DNA of 64,000 nt, from the NCBI RefSeq assembly GCF_900324465.2, contig NC_046611.1, positions 6,692,516 to 6,756,515 of the forward strand. The letters are read 5' to 3'. Of the stretch, positions 10,589 through 24,600 are shown in pieces. A program made the position numbers and the translations under genes. Every line of letters starts with the position of its first letter. Positions within the stretch are counted from its first letter, which is position 1. Origin of the DNA: Anabas testudineus. Lineage: Eukaryota; Chordata; Actinopteri; Anabantiformes; Anabantidae. The notes below the pieces were generated by a model that saw only the letters and a list, made by a program, of their open reading frames with translations, did not search any database and was not told where the DNA came from.

Positions 10589-13500
10589 CTTTCCAAACTC
10601 ATGCTGTAGAACAATGGGTGTCATTCCTTCTGTTCTCTGAGGACACATTGGGTAAACCTGCTGCACCAGAGTCTCTACAAACTGCACAAGTATGACAACA
10701 ATCCAGCGTGAGCTAACTAAACGCTCATATGCTTTTAACAGGTACCTAAACTTTTCAGCTTCTTAAAAATCACACAAATTCACCAAAATTATTTATGTAC
10801 TTATTCATTAAAGGTTTCTCCACCAACAAACCTGTTTATTATTGGTGTCTTTCAACCAATGAAAAGAGCAAAAACTAGTGGGAGGAGATTCATGGTTAAA
10901 CTAGTGTTCTTTAATGACTATACTTTAAAAGTTATTAATGTTTAAGTGTCTTGGTCAAGCTATACCTCAGGGGTGGTTTCTTCCATGACAGGCATAGAAG
11001 GCTGGACAGAACCTCCATCAACAGGCTGGTACAAATACTCTGACTGCTGGGAGCACACAACTGGACTGGAGGGCACTGGAGGCTGAACAACAAAATATTG
11101 ACATCAGGTGATCAAGTAGTTAAATTCTCCTGAAACTAACTAAAAATTAAGTTAATGCTTTATTGTGCCTACCTGGATCACATTCCACTGATGCTGGTTT
11201 GGAATACACTGGGGAGGTGGTGACATACAGAGAAAACACCTTCAACGCCCAAATTGAGTGACATTTTGTTAAATGAGTGGATCACTGAAGGGCTGAGCTA
11301 ACCTGATAGTGGTGATAGGTTGGCTGCTGGTAGACAGGCTGATGGGAGGGAGGGATCACTGCTGGAGGAGCTGGCTGCAAGAAAAGAAGCATAAATAAAA
11401 TCTATTATTTTTTTAATGCACCAATGGTAGTAAAAAAAAATCTCGGGGACAGTTGATTTGTGTTGAGCGTTTCTTTTATATGTTTTATTATATCATTTTG
11501 GTTGGGTCAATAACAACAGAAGTTGAAAGTACAGACTGGTTGAGAAGTCCTGAACCACACAAGCGGATAGTTGATGCAAGTAAAAGATCAAGTGAGTGAA
11601 AAACCTTCCTAAATACTCAATATCATTATTTTTTGTTTTAAATATTAGTGTGTGTCCTCTAGCATAAGACTTAATTGGCTAGCATGTGTTACAGTAACAT
11701 ATTATTCAATACTGCTATTTAAGGCATGTGCTACTGTACATAGGTGAGGTAACAGTGAGGACTGACAGGCCAGTGGTGGGCAGGATTCATGTTGGGGCTA
11801 CAGAAGTAAGCCACTCCATTGTGGTAGGCGTAGGGATAGCCAGTGGATGTGGTCAGGTAGACGGTCCCACAGGACATCGGCAGTGGAATAGAGGGGTTAG
11901 GGTTGGCCACAGGAATACTTTTGACTAAGAAAAGAAGGAAACCACACAACATAATGAGTTATTTGCTGAGCATTTTAAAAGCAAAATTGTCACAGTGTGG
12001 GTCTGTAATATCCAGAGAGAAACTGACTCTTTGTGACCTTAAGGAAAAAAAACTTTCAATAATAATGGTTCCAGTTGTGTAGAAATATTCACAAGCCTTT
12101 TATTAGCAGAAGGTAAGTTGGTACTTTAAAAGCACCACATGGATTTGATTCTGTCAAACTGATAAGCTACCTGCTGTAGCAAGTGCTCCATAATGTAAGT
12201 AGACATGCCAGTGTGAATCAAGAAAAAGCCTAGCATCTTAAGTGAGTTAAAATAATTGAACCATTTGTCAACTGTCCTTCAGTGTCCAATTGCTGCCTTA
12301 CTTTGGCGTGAAGCTTGCTGTTTGCGGAAAGCCTGACCAATGCTGAGCTTCTTGTCTTTGAAACAGATTCCATTAGCCTTTAAAAATATAATAAGAGAAT
12401 CAAAGTCACATTAGATGATGTAGTGTAATGGGTAATCCACATTATTATATGTACCTTCTGTCTTAAAGCTCCAATAATGACCTGCATTACTTACATCATG
12501 AAGGACTTTCAGCGCCTCTTCTTGGGTCTCAAACGTGACAAATCCATATCTGATCAAAGAGACAAAGCATGAACACAAATTATGTTTTAACTCTAACAAT
12601 AAACGGATACACATGGCTTAATCATTATTATTGTCAATAACTGTTTATGATGAAAATAAAGCAACAAACTCACCCTTTTGACATTCCTGAGTGATCTATC
12701 ACGATATTCACCTCTTTTACTGCACCATGTTGAGAGAAGAAGTGTCGCAAGTCGCTCTCATTAACCTTCACAAAACACAGATTTTCAGTAATGTTACCAG
12801 CCCAAAAGAGAAACCAATGGTATCTGATTTAGTTTGGTTTATTTACGCCAGAATAAATCACCTCCGATCTTTATAGACAGCTAGTAGCAGTTTTGTGTTC
12901 CAACAAGCATCAGGAGGCATCTGATGCATATACTGAAATCTAATCTAGTGCTATTTTTGGATTCACATTTTTGCAGATTTAAGATAAAATTAATGAACAA
13001 ATAGATTGGTCCTTTTTGAATATAGAGAAAATTTCAACCAACATCTGCTAAATGGAGCTTACGAACAGTAGCTCTACAAATTATATCAGTTCTCAGGTCA
13101 CATTCTCAGACTCGTGAATGCAGTTTATTTTGATGCTTTGCTGCTCTCTAGTGTCTAACACAAGACCAAACATGAACACCACCAGTACAACATTTGCAGC
13201 TCTCACCTTGTAGTCAATGCCCCCCACAAAAATCCGATTGGGGATAACAGTGCCAAGGCGGGTGGTGTGGTGGGTCAGGCTGTCAGTGTGGTTTTCTGGA
13301 GGTAACACATCAGGGGAGGAGAAGCTGCTGCCATCCTGGGTCAGACCGTGACAAGGAAATGTGGCGTAATTATGGGCCAATAAAAGACACTGTAGGATAA
13401 AGTTTTTCCCCACCAGGAAGTAGCCAACTACTGGGATTTAGTAGCTGAGAAATAGTAAATCCCATTTTTATGGACATTAGGCCACTTGGCTGTGTTATTA

Positions 13501-14611
13501 TTTTTACTAGATCAAAAGAAAATCAGCCGCTTCATAAATTCATACCAGACAACACACACTGGAACATTTTTTGCTGGTCTGGTTGGCAAACCACATAGCA
13601 AAAACAAAGCAAAGGAAAAAGGGACACTCTCTGGTGCTTTTTTTCTAGAAATTGTGGAGAAACTAAAACCATTAGCAGCTTCTTCTTCATCACTCACACT
13701 TCCCACAAACAAAACAATAAACAGCAGGTCCTGAAGTCTTTTAAGTCAGATAAGTTGATGCACCTGCAGGTGGCAGCTAAAATCAACTATTCACGAAAAG
13801 CACCAGTGGTTCTTGAGAATATGTGCTTGCATGCACATATTTAAATATATATCCATGAAAAAAGGGTTGTGTAAATAGCATTAAACACAATAGTAAATTG
13901 TCTCGCCTGTCTGTTAGTTGTATAGCTAATGTCAATAAAATCTCAAATCTCCTACATTAATAATTAACAAGCAAGTTGTAAATTAAGCCACTACAACAGA
14001 CTGGCACTTTTTTTAGAATAATTTATGTAATTTAGTTGGATTATAAATATTAATGCATTCAGCTACACATCTTTTTATTGTTTTAGCTGGTAAAGAAAAA
14101 CATTATTACAACTTTATACACTGTTAGATATAGTAGCTTAGCTCAGTAGTGTTAGCTTACCTCTACTTACACTGAACATATATGTTGAATATGTTTAATT
14201 AGTAATAATCTAATCGTAATATATGGAGTATCTAACTGTGAGATAACGTAAAATGTTAGCTGTAAGTAAAATGAATGTCAGTACAGTACTACAGTACTCC
14301 AGTACTCAGTACTACTGAGTACTACAGTACTCCCTCTCCCTATGCAGTAGCTTAGCTTCATAGAGTTCCATAAATTACCTGAAAATGTAAATAACTTTAG
14401 ACAAGTACCTCACATTTAAGTACAGTATCTGAGTAAAAGTAAATGAGTTACTTTCCACCACTGTTTGCGTTAATTTAGTGTTAAATTACCGTGACAGTTT
14501 GCTAGCGATGCTAACTTAGCTAGCGCTGAACGACATGCTAACGAGGCGGTAACGTTAACGGCGCATTTAGCGGTTCGGTTCACTCACCATGTTCTGTTTC
14601 TCCACATCCAT
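10589..14611 (-). CDS. boll: boule-like RNA-binding protein (boll), 10 exons traced
   Basis: Germline RNA-binding translational regulator of the DAZ family, needed for meiosis in many animals and cytoplasmic. Exons in transcript order: 14611-14588, 13335-13207, 12765-12674, 12549-12495, 12377-12302, 11924-11767, 11374-11303, 11208-11173, 11082-10966 and 10681-10589. All join in frame to 284 codons; human BOLL has 283. The RRM starts near residue 40: RNP2 is RIFVGGI (42-48) and RNP1 GYGFVTF (82-88), the latter spanning the exon 3/4 junction. Boule rather than DAZL is shown by GTVIPNRIFVGGIDYK and by VYLTTSTGYPYAYHNGVAYF. A DAZ-type motif (PVYQQPTYHHYQ) follows at about 190-202. The last donor at 10588 implies a further short terminal exon that I did not find. 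Exon 6 uses a weak donor (GTCAGT); reading through it gives eleven more codons and a stop, a possible short isoform. Confidence 0.93.
14278..14463. repeat. Interspersed fish repeat fragment with palindromic core, boll intron 1
   Basis: The segment ends at 14463 with AGTTACTTTCCACCACTG, the terminus of a very common fish interspersed repeat rich in AAGTA/TACTT motifs that I know by sight but cannot name. Its left part (14278-14336) is built of repeated AGTACT units, including a perfect 11-bp-arm palindrome at 14301-14323. Only one terminus is recognisable, so the copy looks truncated or diverged. It sits just downstream of the first boll exon. Confidence 0.5.
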
Positions 14612-15640
14612 AGCCACATTTATCTGTTTTTTAGCTTCCTCTAGAATACTTTAGCAGGTTTATTTCAATTTAATCATGGCTTATGGTTCAGCGAATCTAC
14701 TTCATGAGTCCCCTCCACCACCGATGGTCCCCAGACCGAAACGTCCACTGCACTACTTTTCTGCCAAACTCCAATTAAGGCCGCATCACTCCGTAACATT
14801 ACGCATTCTTCAGACTACAGAGCGATCCTTCCGCGAGAGTCGGCGCTTGTTTATTTACCTGTTCTCTCTGCAGGTTGTGTCTTCAAAGGTGTTTTCTTCA
14901 TCTTCTGCAACAATAAAGTGTTGCAAACCTTTCAAAACTCAAACCAACGTTTAGATCCAATGTTTTCCACACATTGTGCCAACCAACAGTGGTGTTTTGC
15001 TGGAGGGTTGGTTGCAGGCTGTGGTCCTGAGGTTTGAGGCTGCAGGTTGCAGTGAGGGTTTAGTCCCATAATTAGTTAAATAAAGATCATCTGTTTGTAG
15101 TTGAACTGTTAAGTGGTAAAAAAAAAGAGGCTATTTTAGAGAAATAGTGCATATAGGCTACACATGCCAGATATATAGTTATATATTTTCATCACATTAG
15201 GTTAAATGAACTTAAACTAATTTCATGAAATTTAAAAAATTGAATTTCAAAATTCAAAGTCAAATCTGTTTTGAAAGTAGCCTGTAATAGTATTCTGCTA
15301 GATGTATGCAGTAGTTAGTACTGACCACACATGGGTGCCATTTCTCTGTGAATACAAAGCTGTGTGTAACCTGCACTATATCAGAACAGATCAGTCAAAC
15401 CTTGAAAGGTTTCATGGACAGAAAAAACAATTTTCTGCTTTTTATTCTTGGCATATTTAGTGATGTCAAAACCATAAACATCTAGTTTTTATCCTAAACC
15501 TATGACAGTATGTTAATATAACTGACAGATAACTTGTCCTTGTCCTTGCTTGCAGTGGACCAGTGTTTTATGATTTAAATAAATGGATGGACAGAGATTT
15601 CACTGGCAGAAAAACCATCAGAAACCTCATGTTGAACTGT
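14612..15640. promoter_or_regulatory. boll upstream region (promoter not resolved)
   Basis: Sequence just upstream of the boll ATG is less AT-rich and has scattered CpGs (about 14,480-14,870), fitting a TATA-less promoter. No TATA box was seen on the - strand at a sensible distance. A 92-codon + frame starting at 14676 is probably chance. The rest of the interval shows nothing I can name. Confidence 0.3.
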
Positions 15641-15655
15641 GTTAAGCCGGCAGAT

Positions 15656-15713
15656 CCTTAAAGGACTGATAGTGAAAAAGTAGACATTACTTTTTCACTC
15701 TCAGTCTTTAAGG
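15656..15713. repeat. Near-perfect hairpin (26-27 bp stem, 5-nt loop)
   Basis: The left arm 15656-15682 pairs with the right arm 15688-15713 around the loop GACAT. The arms differ by one unpaired G and one mismatch. The stem has the size of a pre-miRNA or a miniature palindromic element. There is no surrounding gene, and I see no extended lower stem beyond weak pairing. Confidence 0.6.
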
Positions 15714-16779
15714 AGCCACTTTGGATGTTGTGTACAACACTCATGAAGCTATAATTTCTCTATGATTGGCGACAAAGTGCTCTGAAACACTGTCATTTGC
15801 ATCTTCTGCCCCCCAACTCTTCCTCCTCCCTCAGACCACAACAAAGTGACAGTACAAAGCCTGCAAAGTGTCTCCAACAGAGAGAAATCGCTCGATTAAC
15901 AGCTACTAGCAACAGTTATGAATGAACAACATAACAGGAGGAAGCAGGATTTTAGGTTTTCCCAAAACATATCTACATTATTAAGTATATATTACTTTAA
16001 AAATCCCTTCCACTCAACAAAAAGCCTCTTGATGATTTCAGAGTGTATTTCCTCTCTGTCTGTGTTGCACATTTCCCATCATTACAACCTCATTTCTTCA
16101 GAATGTTTGTCCTCATCTGAGTAATGTGGGCCACACCATTACTTGTCATTCATTTCCAGCTTTTCTTAATTGCCGGGTGAATTTGCCAACGAGGTCTGAC
16201 TGTGCAAAATGAGAAGGGCATGTTTGATAATTACAGCAATTTACCAGCTAAAAGTCCTTTTATAGTCCACAAAGATCATTTAAGACACAAGTGCTGTCAG
16301 GGCAACTCGCCTGGCTGTTTTAGTTTTCACTGAGAACAAAAGATGAGATTGAAGCTGTGTGTGAGGGTTTTATTCTGTGGCTGTTTTACTTCTGCTCTTT
16401 GTATTGTTTATACTGGAAGTTGATTTCCTGTAACAATATGTTCTTATTACATTATGTTAGTGTAATGTGTGGATGTGTTAAAGCCTTTGTATTACTCTTT
16501 AGCATAAATGTAATACATTTTTTCAATTAAAAGAAAGAAGACATTACTATATATTAGCGTGACAAACGTCCTTTTAATCTATTTGACACACATATTCCTA
16601 TATTTCAATAGACATGTTATTTCTAGTCATTTATCCCCTTTACTTACCAGAAGTGTTCAGATGTCAGTAATTTGGCTCTGAAATTTTTTGGAATAAAATA
16701 TGAAACATATCCAAACACAGTAAAAGTGAAGGGTAACCACTTACATTAAATCCTTACTGACATTGACATTTAACCAAGT

Positions 16780-17460
16780 TCAAATTGAGGAGTTGGTAAT
16801 AGTTCTCGTTGTGAATTGGTTCTACCAGCTCCTAGTGTTATGGTTTTAAATTTTGAAAAAATAAACAGATGTACTGTAAGTTTAAAATGATTTATTTTAA
16901 AGAAGAGCAATATGGATGTAAAAGGGGTATTGGAGGGGTCAGAGGTCAACAGGCAACCAATGAATGTAATGATAAAACAAAATTCACAGGGTTTCTTCTT
17001 TCTTTCTGATTGGCATTTGTGGCTATAATTTACTAAAGTTAACAAACCAGGTCCATTTCCAAGGTTGTAGACAGGACAACCAAAAAATCTTCAAATCCAG
17101 AAGCCAGAAATCTAAATAAATTTTCCCAGTTCACAGTCAAATCTCCAAATATTCATATCCAACTATTAATCATAAATCCAGAATCGAAATATCTTTATCC
17201 AGGTCGTTATTCTCAAGGCCAAACATCCAACATCCAAAACTCATGTCCAAGGTCCACTGCAGCATAATTGAGAGCAGACTCAGAGAAGTCGAGGAGCAGG
17301 CTGAGGCAGGATGTCAGATTTAAAACACTGAAGGCCAGACTGGAGAGCGGGTGCAGTGGTATCGACAAACAACGTGAAGCAGAGCGAGCACAATAGGGCA
17401 GCTTAAATAGACAGGTGAGCAGGCGCATTCAATCAGGAAGTAATCAGGTTGGAATAAACC
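16780..17460 (-). mobile_element. Possible solo LTR fossil (Gypsy-like layout)
   Basis: Read on the - strand, the segment has the general look of a fish LTR: a TATTTAAGC promoter-like core near its start, a pyrimidine-rich leader and an AATAAA-type signal near its end. No internal coding region was recognised on either side, so at most it is a solo LTR. Exact ends and target-site duplication were not determined and the family is tentative. It looks old. Confidence 0.25.
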
Positions 17461-20400
17461 AAACAGTGGACTAAACCAAAAGCAAGGTCAAGGAAAAGAA
17501 GTTTTATTTTAGACCCACTTCAGAGGAGAAAACCTGTACAATCATCTACTGTATAAAGCTGACAAACAAGAATATTTGTCCACATTTTGACTCATTTTGA
17601 GTAAATAAAAACTGATATTGAAGAAAGGGATGTCAAATATCAGGTCAGAAACACACGTCCCATCGAGAAAACAACCATTTCACCTCAGTCGGTCAGTCAG
17701 TCAGACAGTTGTGGAGACAGAGGTTGATGAAAAATGAGCCATAACAGAAGGGTTCAACTCTGGCTCTGTAATTACTCTACAAATCTCTGATTTCCCCTCC
17801 TTCATCTCCACACTATTTATAGCAGCTGCATTCCTCTCGGAGAATAAAATGATCTCTTTGAGACAGTACAATGCCAGAAATAACAGGTTTGGACAAACGT
17901 TTGCTGAGGCGTGGTGGGCCTGGCTGACCATTACTGAGTTCCACTGTGGTTTCACTCCACTGTTTTTCCCCCTCGTCCATTTATTCATCTGTTATTCTAA
18001 ATGGCAGTGGGTTTTGCCAGGGGGAGGTGTAGGGTGGTGGGGGTGGTGAGTAAGAAGTGATGGTTCAACAAAAAAGCTTGTATGAACTGAGAAGAAGTCG
18101 TTTTTTATTACAGCAACAGGGGGTCCACGTTGGCTGTTTAATGTTGAGGGGAGCTAGTGAAAGAAAACACACACCTTCATGTCTGGGAATACGAAGGTGA
18201 CAACAGGGATCAGACCTCCCTCCACGAGCTCCAGTTTGTTTACGTTGCAATTGTAGGACTTCACGGGCAAATACAATCTTCAAGACATGTGGCTTTGAGT
18301 GTGAATGTGTGTATATGTAATCAGAGAGAGTGTGTGTCTTTGCATGCGAGTTGTGTTTAGGTTATCAGAGAAGGAAGGCTTTCATATTGACTGTGTTTCC
18401 TGTCAACCTTTGTTTATCAAGGTAAAACCAAGATCACATGTAGCCTGCACAGCACAGAAGCATCATATTTCGATGTAGCTCCAGTTTTCACGGTCTGCAC
18501 TTTGAAAATGAATGAGCACTGTTCCCTCTGCCATATGACCCACCTAATTTAGGATGTCATAATTTTTTAATAGTTTTTACCATTTAGATCTTATTTTGAA
18601 AATATTTTCAATGATCCTGTATGTACAAATTGATGACATGGCTCAAACTGAGATTCATCTGTGCTCTTTCATGATCAAGATTATTGTTATGCCCTCCTCC
18701 AAACTAAATGAACGTACAGTAGAAGACAGTTCTCCCTACTTATGACTGGAAATAATGAAATGATGTCCCTACAGCAGCCTCATCATGGCTACACTAGTAA
18801 AGTGTTTCATATTTTTCTGAGTTATACAGCTCTTACCTTTAACCAATGCAGACCAAGGCCAGTGGAAACAAAAGCAAAACCTGGACCAACGTGGAACCAA
18901 AGTTCAGTCTTCCTCATGCCCCTTTTGTATTTCCTACAAATCCCAACTTGGCCCCTTAAGAAAAGAAGTATCAGCACATACTAGTCAAAATAATCTAAAC
19001 TGAATTGCAAAGCTGTGATTATAATTAGTTTTTTGTCACGAGTTCTGCGACGTCAAATAGCTTCCATGTGGTATTCTGGTGTTGTAATGGTGTGTTGTCT
19101 CTGCTTCCTTTAGTGACACATTATCTGTCTCCTTACTATCATGTGCAGGTACTGTATGCCAGTCTGATGTGGAGCATGACTCAGATCTGATGCCTTTTTG
19201 TCTCTTGTGTCTCTACAGAACGTGATTTTTCTTCACAGGTGTGAGAGTGAGGAGAGTGGTGATGGTAGAATAGACCCTTTTCACTGCAGGAATAGCACAG
19301 GTGTTACTAATGACATTAATGAGCCTGCACGCATAATACGAGGCCCCTGAAACGGAAGCAGCTGAGTAGAATTCAGCCATCAGTAATTTAATTATTTCCA
19401 CCTGTGATATGTCAAAATGTCTTCAGTGAAAGAAGCTCATCACGATGAAATCAGAGGGTTTGTGTTGTGAATCCTCCTCTTCAGTTGTGTTCACTGATGC
19501 AACTTCTGCAGCCTTCTAACGCCACACGCAGCTTTAGTGACCATATTAAGCTAAACGATGCTAACAATGCAGCTGTGACGTAGCCTTTTCTCTCGGCCCA
19601 AACAAACGTCTAAGACACAAATTGTTCTGTACACAAATTGTCTGACCTCTAAAAGATCCACATCCACCACAAACATATATTGTGCATGATACAAATAATT
19701 GACATCCTCAAATACAACCAGGGTATTATTTATTAAGCCCATAAAAGATAAATGTGTAAGTCGCATTGTATCACATCAATGTAACTAGTATATTGTCCCT
19801 TCTCTGGCTTTCTCCCGTGGTTGTTTGCTCTTTTATGAAAATGTTTCACCACAATGGTGTTGCATTCCACAGCGACACCCGATGATTTCTCTAAATGTAG
19901 ACATATTATTTAGGGTTTTATATGCTGGGGCCCTGTCTATAGTTAGTGGGTGTGCACACACTGACCTATAATAAAGTAAACACACTGAACTGGGCTCTGG
20001 CCAGTGAACTGAAAGTGAACTGAAACTCGCCTTGCTTTTTGCTTTTACCTCTCATAGTGTCTTCATTGAACAAAAGAGGCACCAAACTGTAACGTCACTG
20101 ATCTTTTGTAAACTATATATGATCATGTTATCTCTGAGTGTGACTGATATTAGTTATTTTCAGGGGTGTGGTCTTTGTTCAGTCCTTTGTAAAGGATCAG
20201 GATGTTCTATCAAACTGATGACAGGCAGACTATCACCTCATGTGGCAGCAGGAGGCGTTGCTATAAAACAGTTCTACTGACTCCTGATTGAATTTTTCAA
20301 GCAGGTGCAGCAGTGTTACGGCCGACAGCGTAAACCTCAGCCCCATCGGTCATTTCACCCAGACTACAGTTCGATTCAGCAGGGTGCACAGGAAGGACAG

Positions 20401-21602
20401 TCCAGCAAAAACACATTTAACCTGGTTCAACTTGTGCTGCAGTGTTTGTTGTCATATCTGTGTAGACAGGCTTTTTAGTAATGTAGTTAACCTTTTTCCT
20501 CAAAATATTTAGCATGGGAGATGAATACCAATCATTTTCTGTTTTCTTAAATATTCCATCGGGGTCATGCTTTCCAACCCATACAACAGAGAGGACTCTA
20601 GAAGAAGATCCTAAAGTGTGTAGTATTGAAAAGGTAACAATACACAAACTCAGTAATCAAGTAAAGGTGTAAGTACTTGTGTAGTACAAAGTACCACTAA
20701 ATTCTTTTCTCTTTCAGTACTTCCAAAGTACTTCATCAAGAAAGCAATGTACTATTTTAGATAGTGTTGACTTTGAGTGCAAGCTCACTCCAGATTGATT
20801 CAACAGACTGTCAGTGATGAAGGTTATGGAATAAATATGATTAGTTTAAATTAATAAATAAATAAAGCAGCTGGTAATGGCAGGGCTGATTTTAACTTTA
20901 CCATAAGTACTGAAAGGTGGTTAATCAACTGAAATAATTTAAGTTATGAATCCTTAAAATTGAATAGTAATAATAATAGTTATTTACTATATTTTATAAT
21001 TTTTTATTCAGATCTGCTATGAATGTACAATCATAAGACGGGTATCTACCACCCCCTCAATATGGAACAGAGGATAATCAGATTTTGCCTGTTTCGCCTC
21101 TGGACATTACTCTGGCCTCACGCTTGCTGATGCTTCCACATCACTGCAGTAAGACAACAAGACATACAATATATACAATGAATATCTAATCTGTAATAAA
21201 CTTTTTATGCTTAGTTACATTTGACATCTATTTTCCATTAGTTTATGTTTTTAATTTCTGCGTCTCCATTCCATGATGCTTTTTACGTAAAAGGTTATAT
21301 ATGAGTCAAAATGACAGCACTTCCCTTTGTACACTGTGTGTGGCTCGAATCAGGCCTAAAAGTCATTTGGGATCAAACCAGGGAATTGCCAGTTGTAGCT
21401 GTATTTATTTACTAGTTTCCGCTCCATGTGACATTTTAAATAATGTATCATTCATAGGGGAGAGTGACAAAGACCGAGGGGATGACAAGTCAAGTCATGC
21501 TGCTATCATTTCGGATGCGAGATCATGAATTATTTGGCAGCAAGATAACACTAATTTTGCATTAGATTCACGGCCCAGTGCACCTGCAGATTTTCACCCC
21601 CA

Positions 21603-21622
21603 ACACACACACACACACACAC
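21603..21622. repeat. (AC)n microsatellite
   Basis: About ten perfect AC units, with further TG-rich sequence at 21717-21740. Confidence 0.9.
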
Positions 21623-24600
21623 GGACATTTGTTGCCCTGCCCCTCCTGACACCCTGTTGTTTGTGTATGGTGAATGTAGGTCAGTAAAGTGTACGTATGT
21701 GTGTTTGTCTGTCTTTTGCGTGTGTGTGTGTTCAGTGTGTGTAGCGTGCACTGGGCGTGCATGAGCTACAACAGTCTCCTGACACAAGCACAAATATGAA
21801 TCTCCACACGCACACACTTAATCCAGCGGTAGGTCAGTTTAATATTTCATTTGGCTGATGGACGGCGTCTGCTGCTCTGTGAGCCAAACATCATTACAAC
21901 ACACTAAGTGACTTAACTCTAATTAGAGCTGAAAATCACATTAAAGCTGCTCTGTGATACAGGAAGTAACTCACCTTAGATCGTTTGTCGGTTTTAGGGC
22001 CTTTGCAATTACAGAATTAAATGTGTAACTATCATTGGTTTATTAAAAAAATATATTTATGTTTCAAAAGACACAGTAAACAGACAGAAGAGTTATGTAT
22101 AAAATATTTAATTAACATATGGATAAGACAAATATCATTTCTAACTTTATAGGCTGTTTATATTTATTTGTTACATTCCTTTTTCTATTTGCTGTATTAC
22201 TTGATACAAATCAGAAATAGAACAAAACCAAAGCACATTGCTAGTGCAGTGTGCTAGTGTGTGTGTGGTGTTTATCAGTATAATTTATGAATGATAAGGG
22301 AGTAAACAGCTTCCACTTTAGTAACATGTTTTTGCACTTTTGCGTGTGTGTGTTTAAGTGTGTGTGCAGTTATGGTGTGGATGAATTCACGGGATGTGTT
22401 TCTGCAGCCTGTTTCTCTTTCTTTCGTTGGTCTTCTTGGCTCATTTAAAGTCACAGTATATTAAAGTATAAATGAATTTGCGATGTTGTGATTGGGAGCT
22501 GGGGTGTAGGCATGTATTAGCCCAACATCTGTTCTGATCACACTCCATCATCCACCTGAACATTAAGGACATACATACTCAGACTATAGTCTTGACCACC
22601 ACGAGGACTATTACAAACACAGACGATTTAATGACTCTTAAAAAGTCTAAAAACTCTCTGGCATCCTACAGAATTAGCAGCATTTAGGAGAAGTCCCAGA
22701 ACTGGGGACAACACTAAAAACACTGCTAAACTATTGCAGCGCAGCAATCCACAAAACAATAAATCAGTTTGATGGCGAGTATTTGATTTTGGTTTGTTTT
22801 TCTAAAGCCAGTTGAAATCCAGAGAAAAACTCATGTTGGGGGTTTATAACGAATTATTTTTGTTCCTGTGTCTACGTTCAGCTCCTCCCTGATCTTGCAG
22901 TAAAGGACTTGTACAGCAAATAAATGAATTTAATGATTTGTAAACTTGCTATAGGAGTTACCACACAGACCACCTCATCCCCCTATTCCCCTGCACAGCA
23001 CCATGCTTCACCCATAGCAGGAGTCAGAGATGTCCTTGTTTTCTCCTCCCTCCATCTCTTCATCCCTTGCTGTGTTTGTGCTGAACAGATGCCAGCGCTG
23101 GGTAAAGTCCTCTCCAGAGGGGCTGCCAGCAGCATATTGGTTTATAATTAATGAAATTAGGGGCGCTGACTGCAGAGGAGGCTTCAGTCCCAGTGTAGGA
23201 TAGACTGCTGCCTGCCAGGAAGACAGACGACTGGAGAGATCGAAGAGGACAGACAGAGAGGGACAGATGTAGTTGGATCATCGTCGATCCACTGTAAGGC
23301 CAGAGTAGTTAACGCACTCAGGATCTTCCTCTTTATTATTAGTTTCTAAAGACGACAGTGTGAATGGTATTAGTCTTCAGTTAAAGTTCTTGATGTAAAG
23401 CTTAACAATTAAGAAAAGTGTAATTAACATAAAGCTTGGTGTGGTGGACAAACATGTCACAAGTATTATCAAAGGACCACAAATGTTCCATGAAATGGTC
23501 ATGCTGTTCAAATACAGATGTAGATTAAATATTGATACTTAAATTAATAATTTGGTGCATTTTGAATTAAATATTTAACATTGTTTTGTGCAGATTGTTT
23601 GATATTTATCAGCTGGAAGACTGGGTGAAGTCTAGGAATAATGGAGACAACCTGAGCAGAGAAGATGTGAGAAACCTAATAAGAACTAATCAGAGTGCAG
23701 CCACAGCTCAGCTCAGGCCTTTTTCACAGCAGACATTTTGACTTGTCAGAGCAGAGAAAGTGTTTCAGATGTCATTAACAAAGGTGAAAGGGATGACAGT
23801 GTGCTGCAGCAGCATGAACAGTAACAGAAACCTGAAACTGAAGCAGCTAAATGGCACTCAGGTTTTATTAATTTCATTATTTACACCACATTCAGTGTTT
23901 TTTTTTTTTCTACTGTTGTTCTCTAGCAGCCACTCATCATCACTAGAGTCGGTTTATCCTATAAAGCTTCTCTATTCATAAAATATGGCAACATAACAAT
24001 AGTTATGAATAGTTATGTATAGTTCTAAACACTGACTGTGTGTTGAAAATATACTTTTTATGCATGGATTCCGATGCACTTCATGGGACACATGGTTAAT
24101 GTAATTAGTTCTTTTTCTAAAATTTTCTAAATGTTTTATCTAAAATACATATAATCAAATAATAATAAATAAATGTAATTTTACTTTTTCTTCTGGAATA
24201 GAAGAATTGAAAAGATATGTCAGCAGCAGTTAACAAGTGTGGCAGCCATCTTCAATTCAGAGAAGCTTTACCTGCAGTTAACATGACTGACCACTGAATA
24301 AACCTCAATAGAGTAAAACAGCAGGGAGCCCTGTGCAGGCTGATATGCAGTTCCACCAGAGAAACCATTGCATTCAGGAGAAAATTAATTTTGAATACCT
24401 GTCTACTACAGTGACCACCATGCGCTAGAGGGCTAGTCATATGACACACGAGCACTGTACACACTTCTATTCATGCCCACTAACCTTATTTTAGTCACTT
24501 GCAAGCTCTCCTCCCTGAGTTAATCTTGTTAGAGTTGCTGAATCCAGCACCAGCCCCTAATGCTCTCCTGCTGCTCTGCAGCCGAACCTGCGACATGCAC

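Noticed and set aside
14676-14954. 92-codon + frame divergent from boll
   Set aside because: It lies in the boll upstream region, has no domain, and its C-terminal half is low complexity; more likely chance in promoter sequence.
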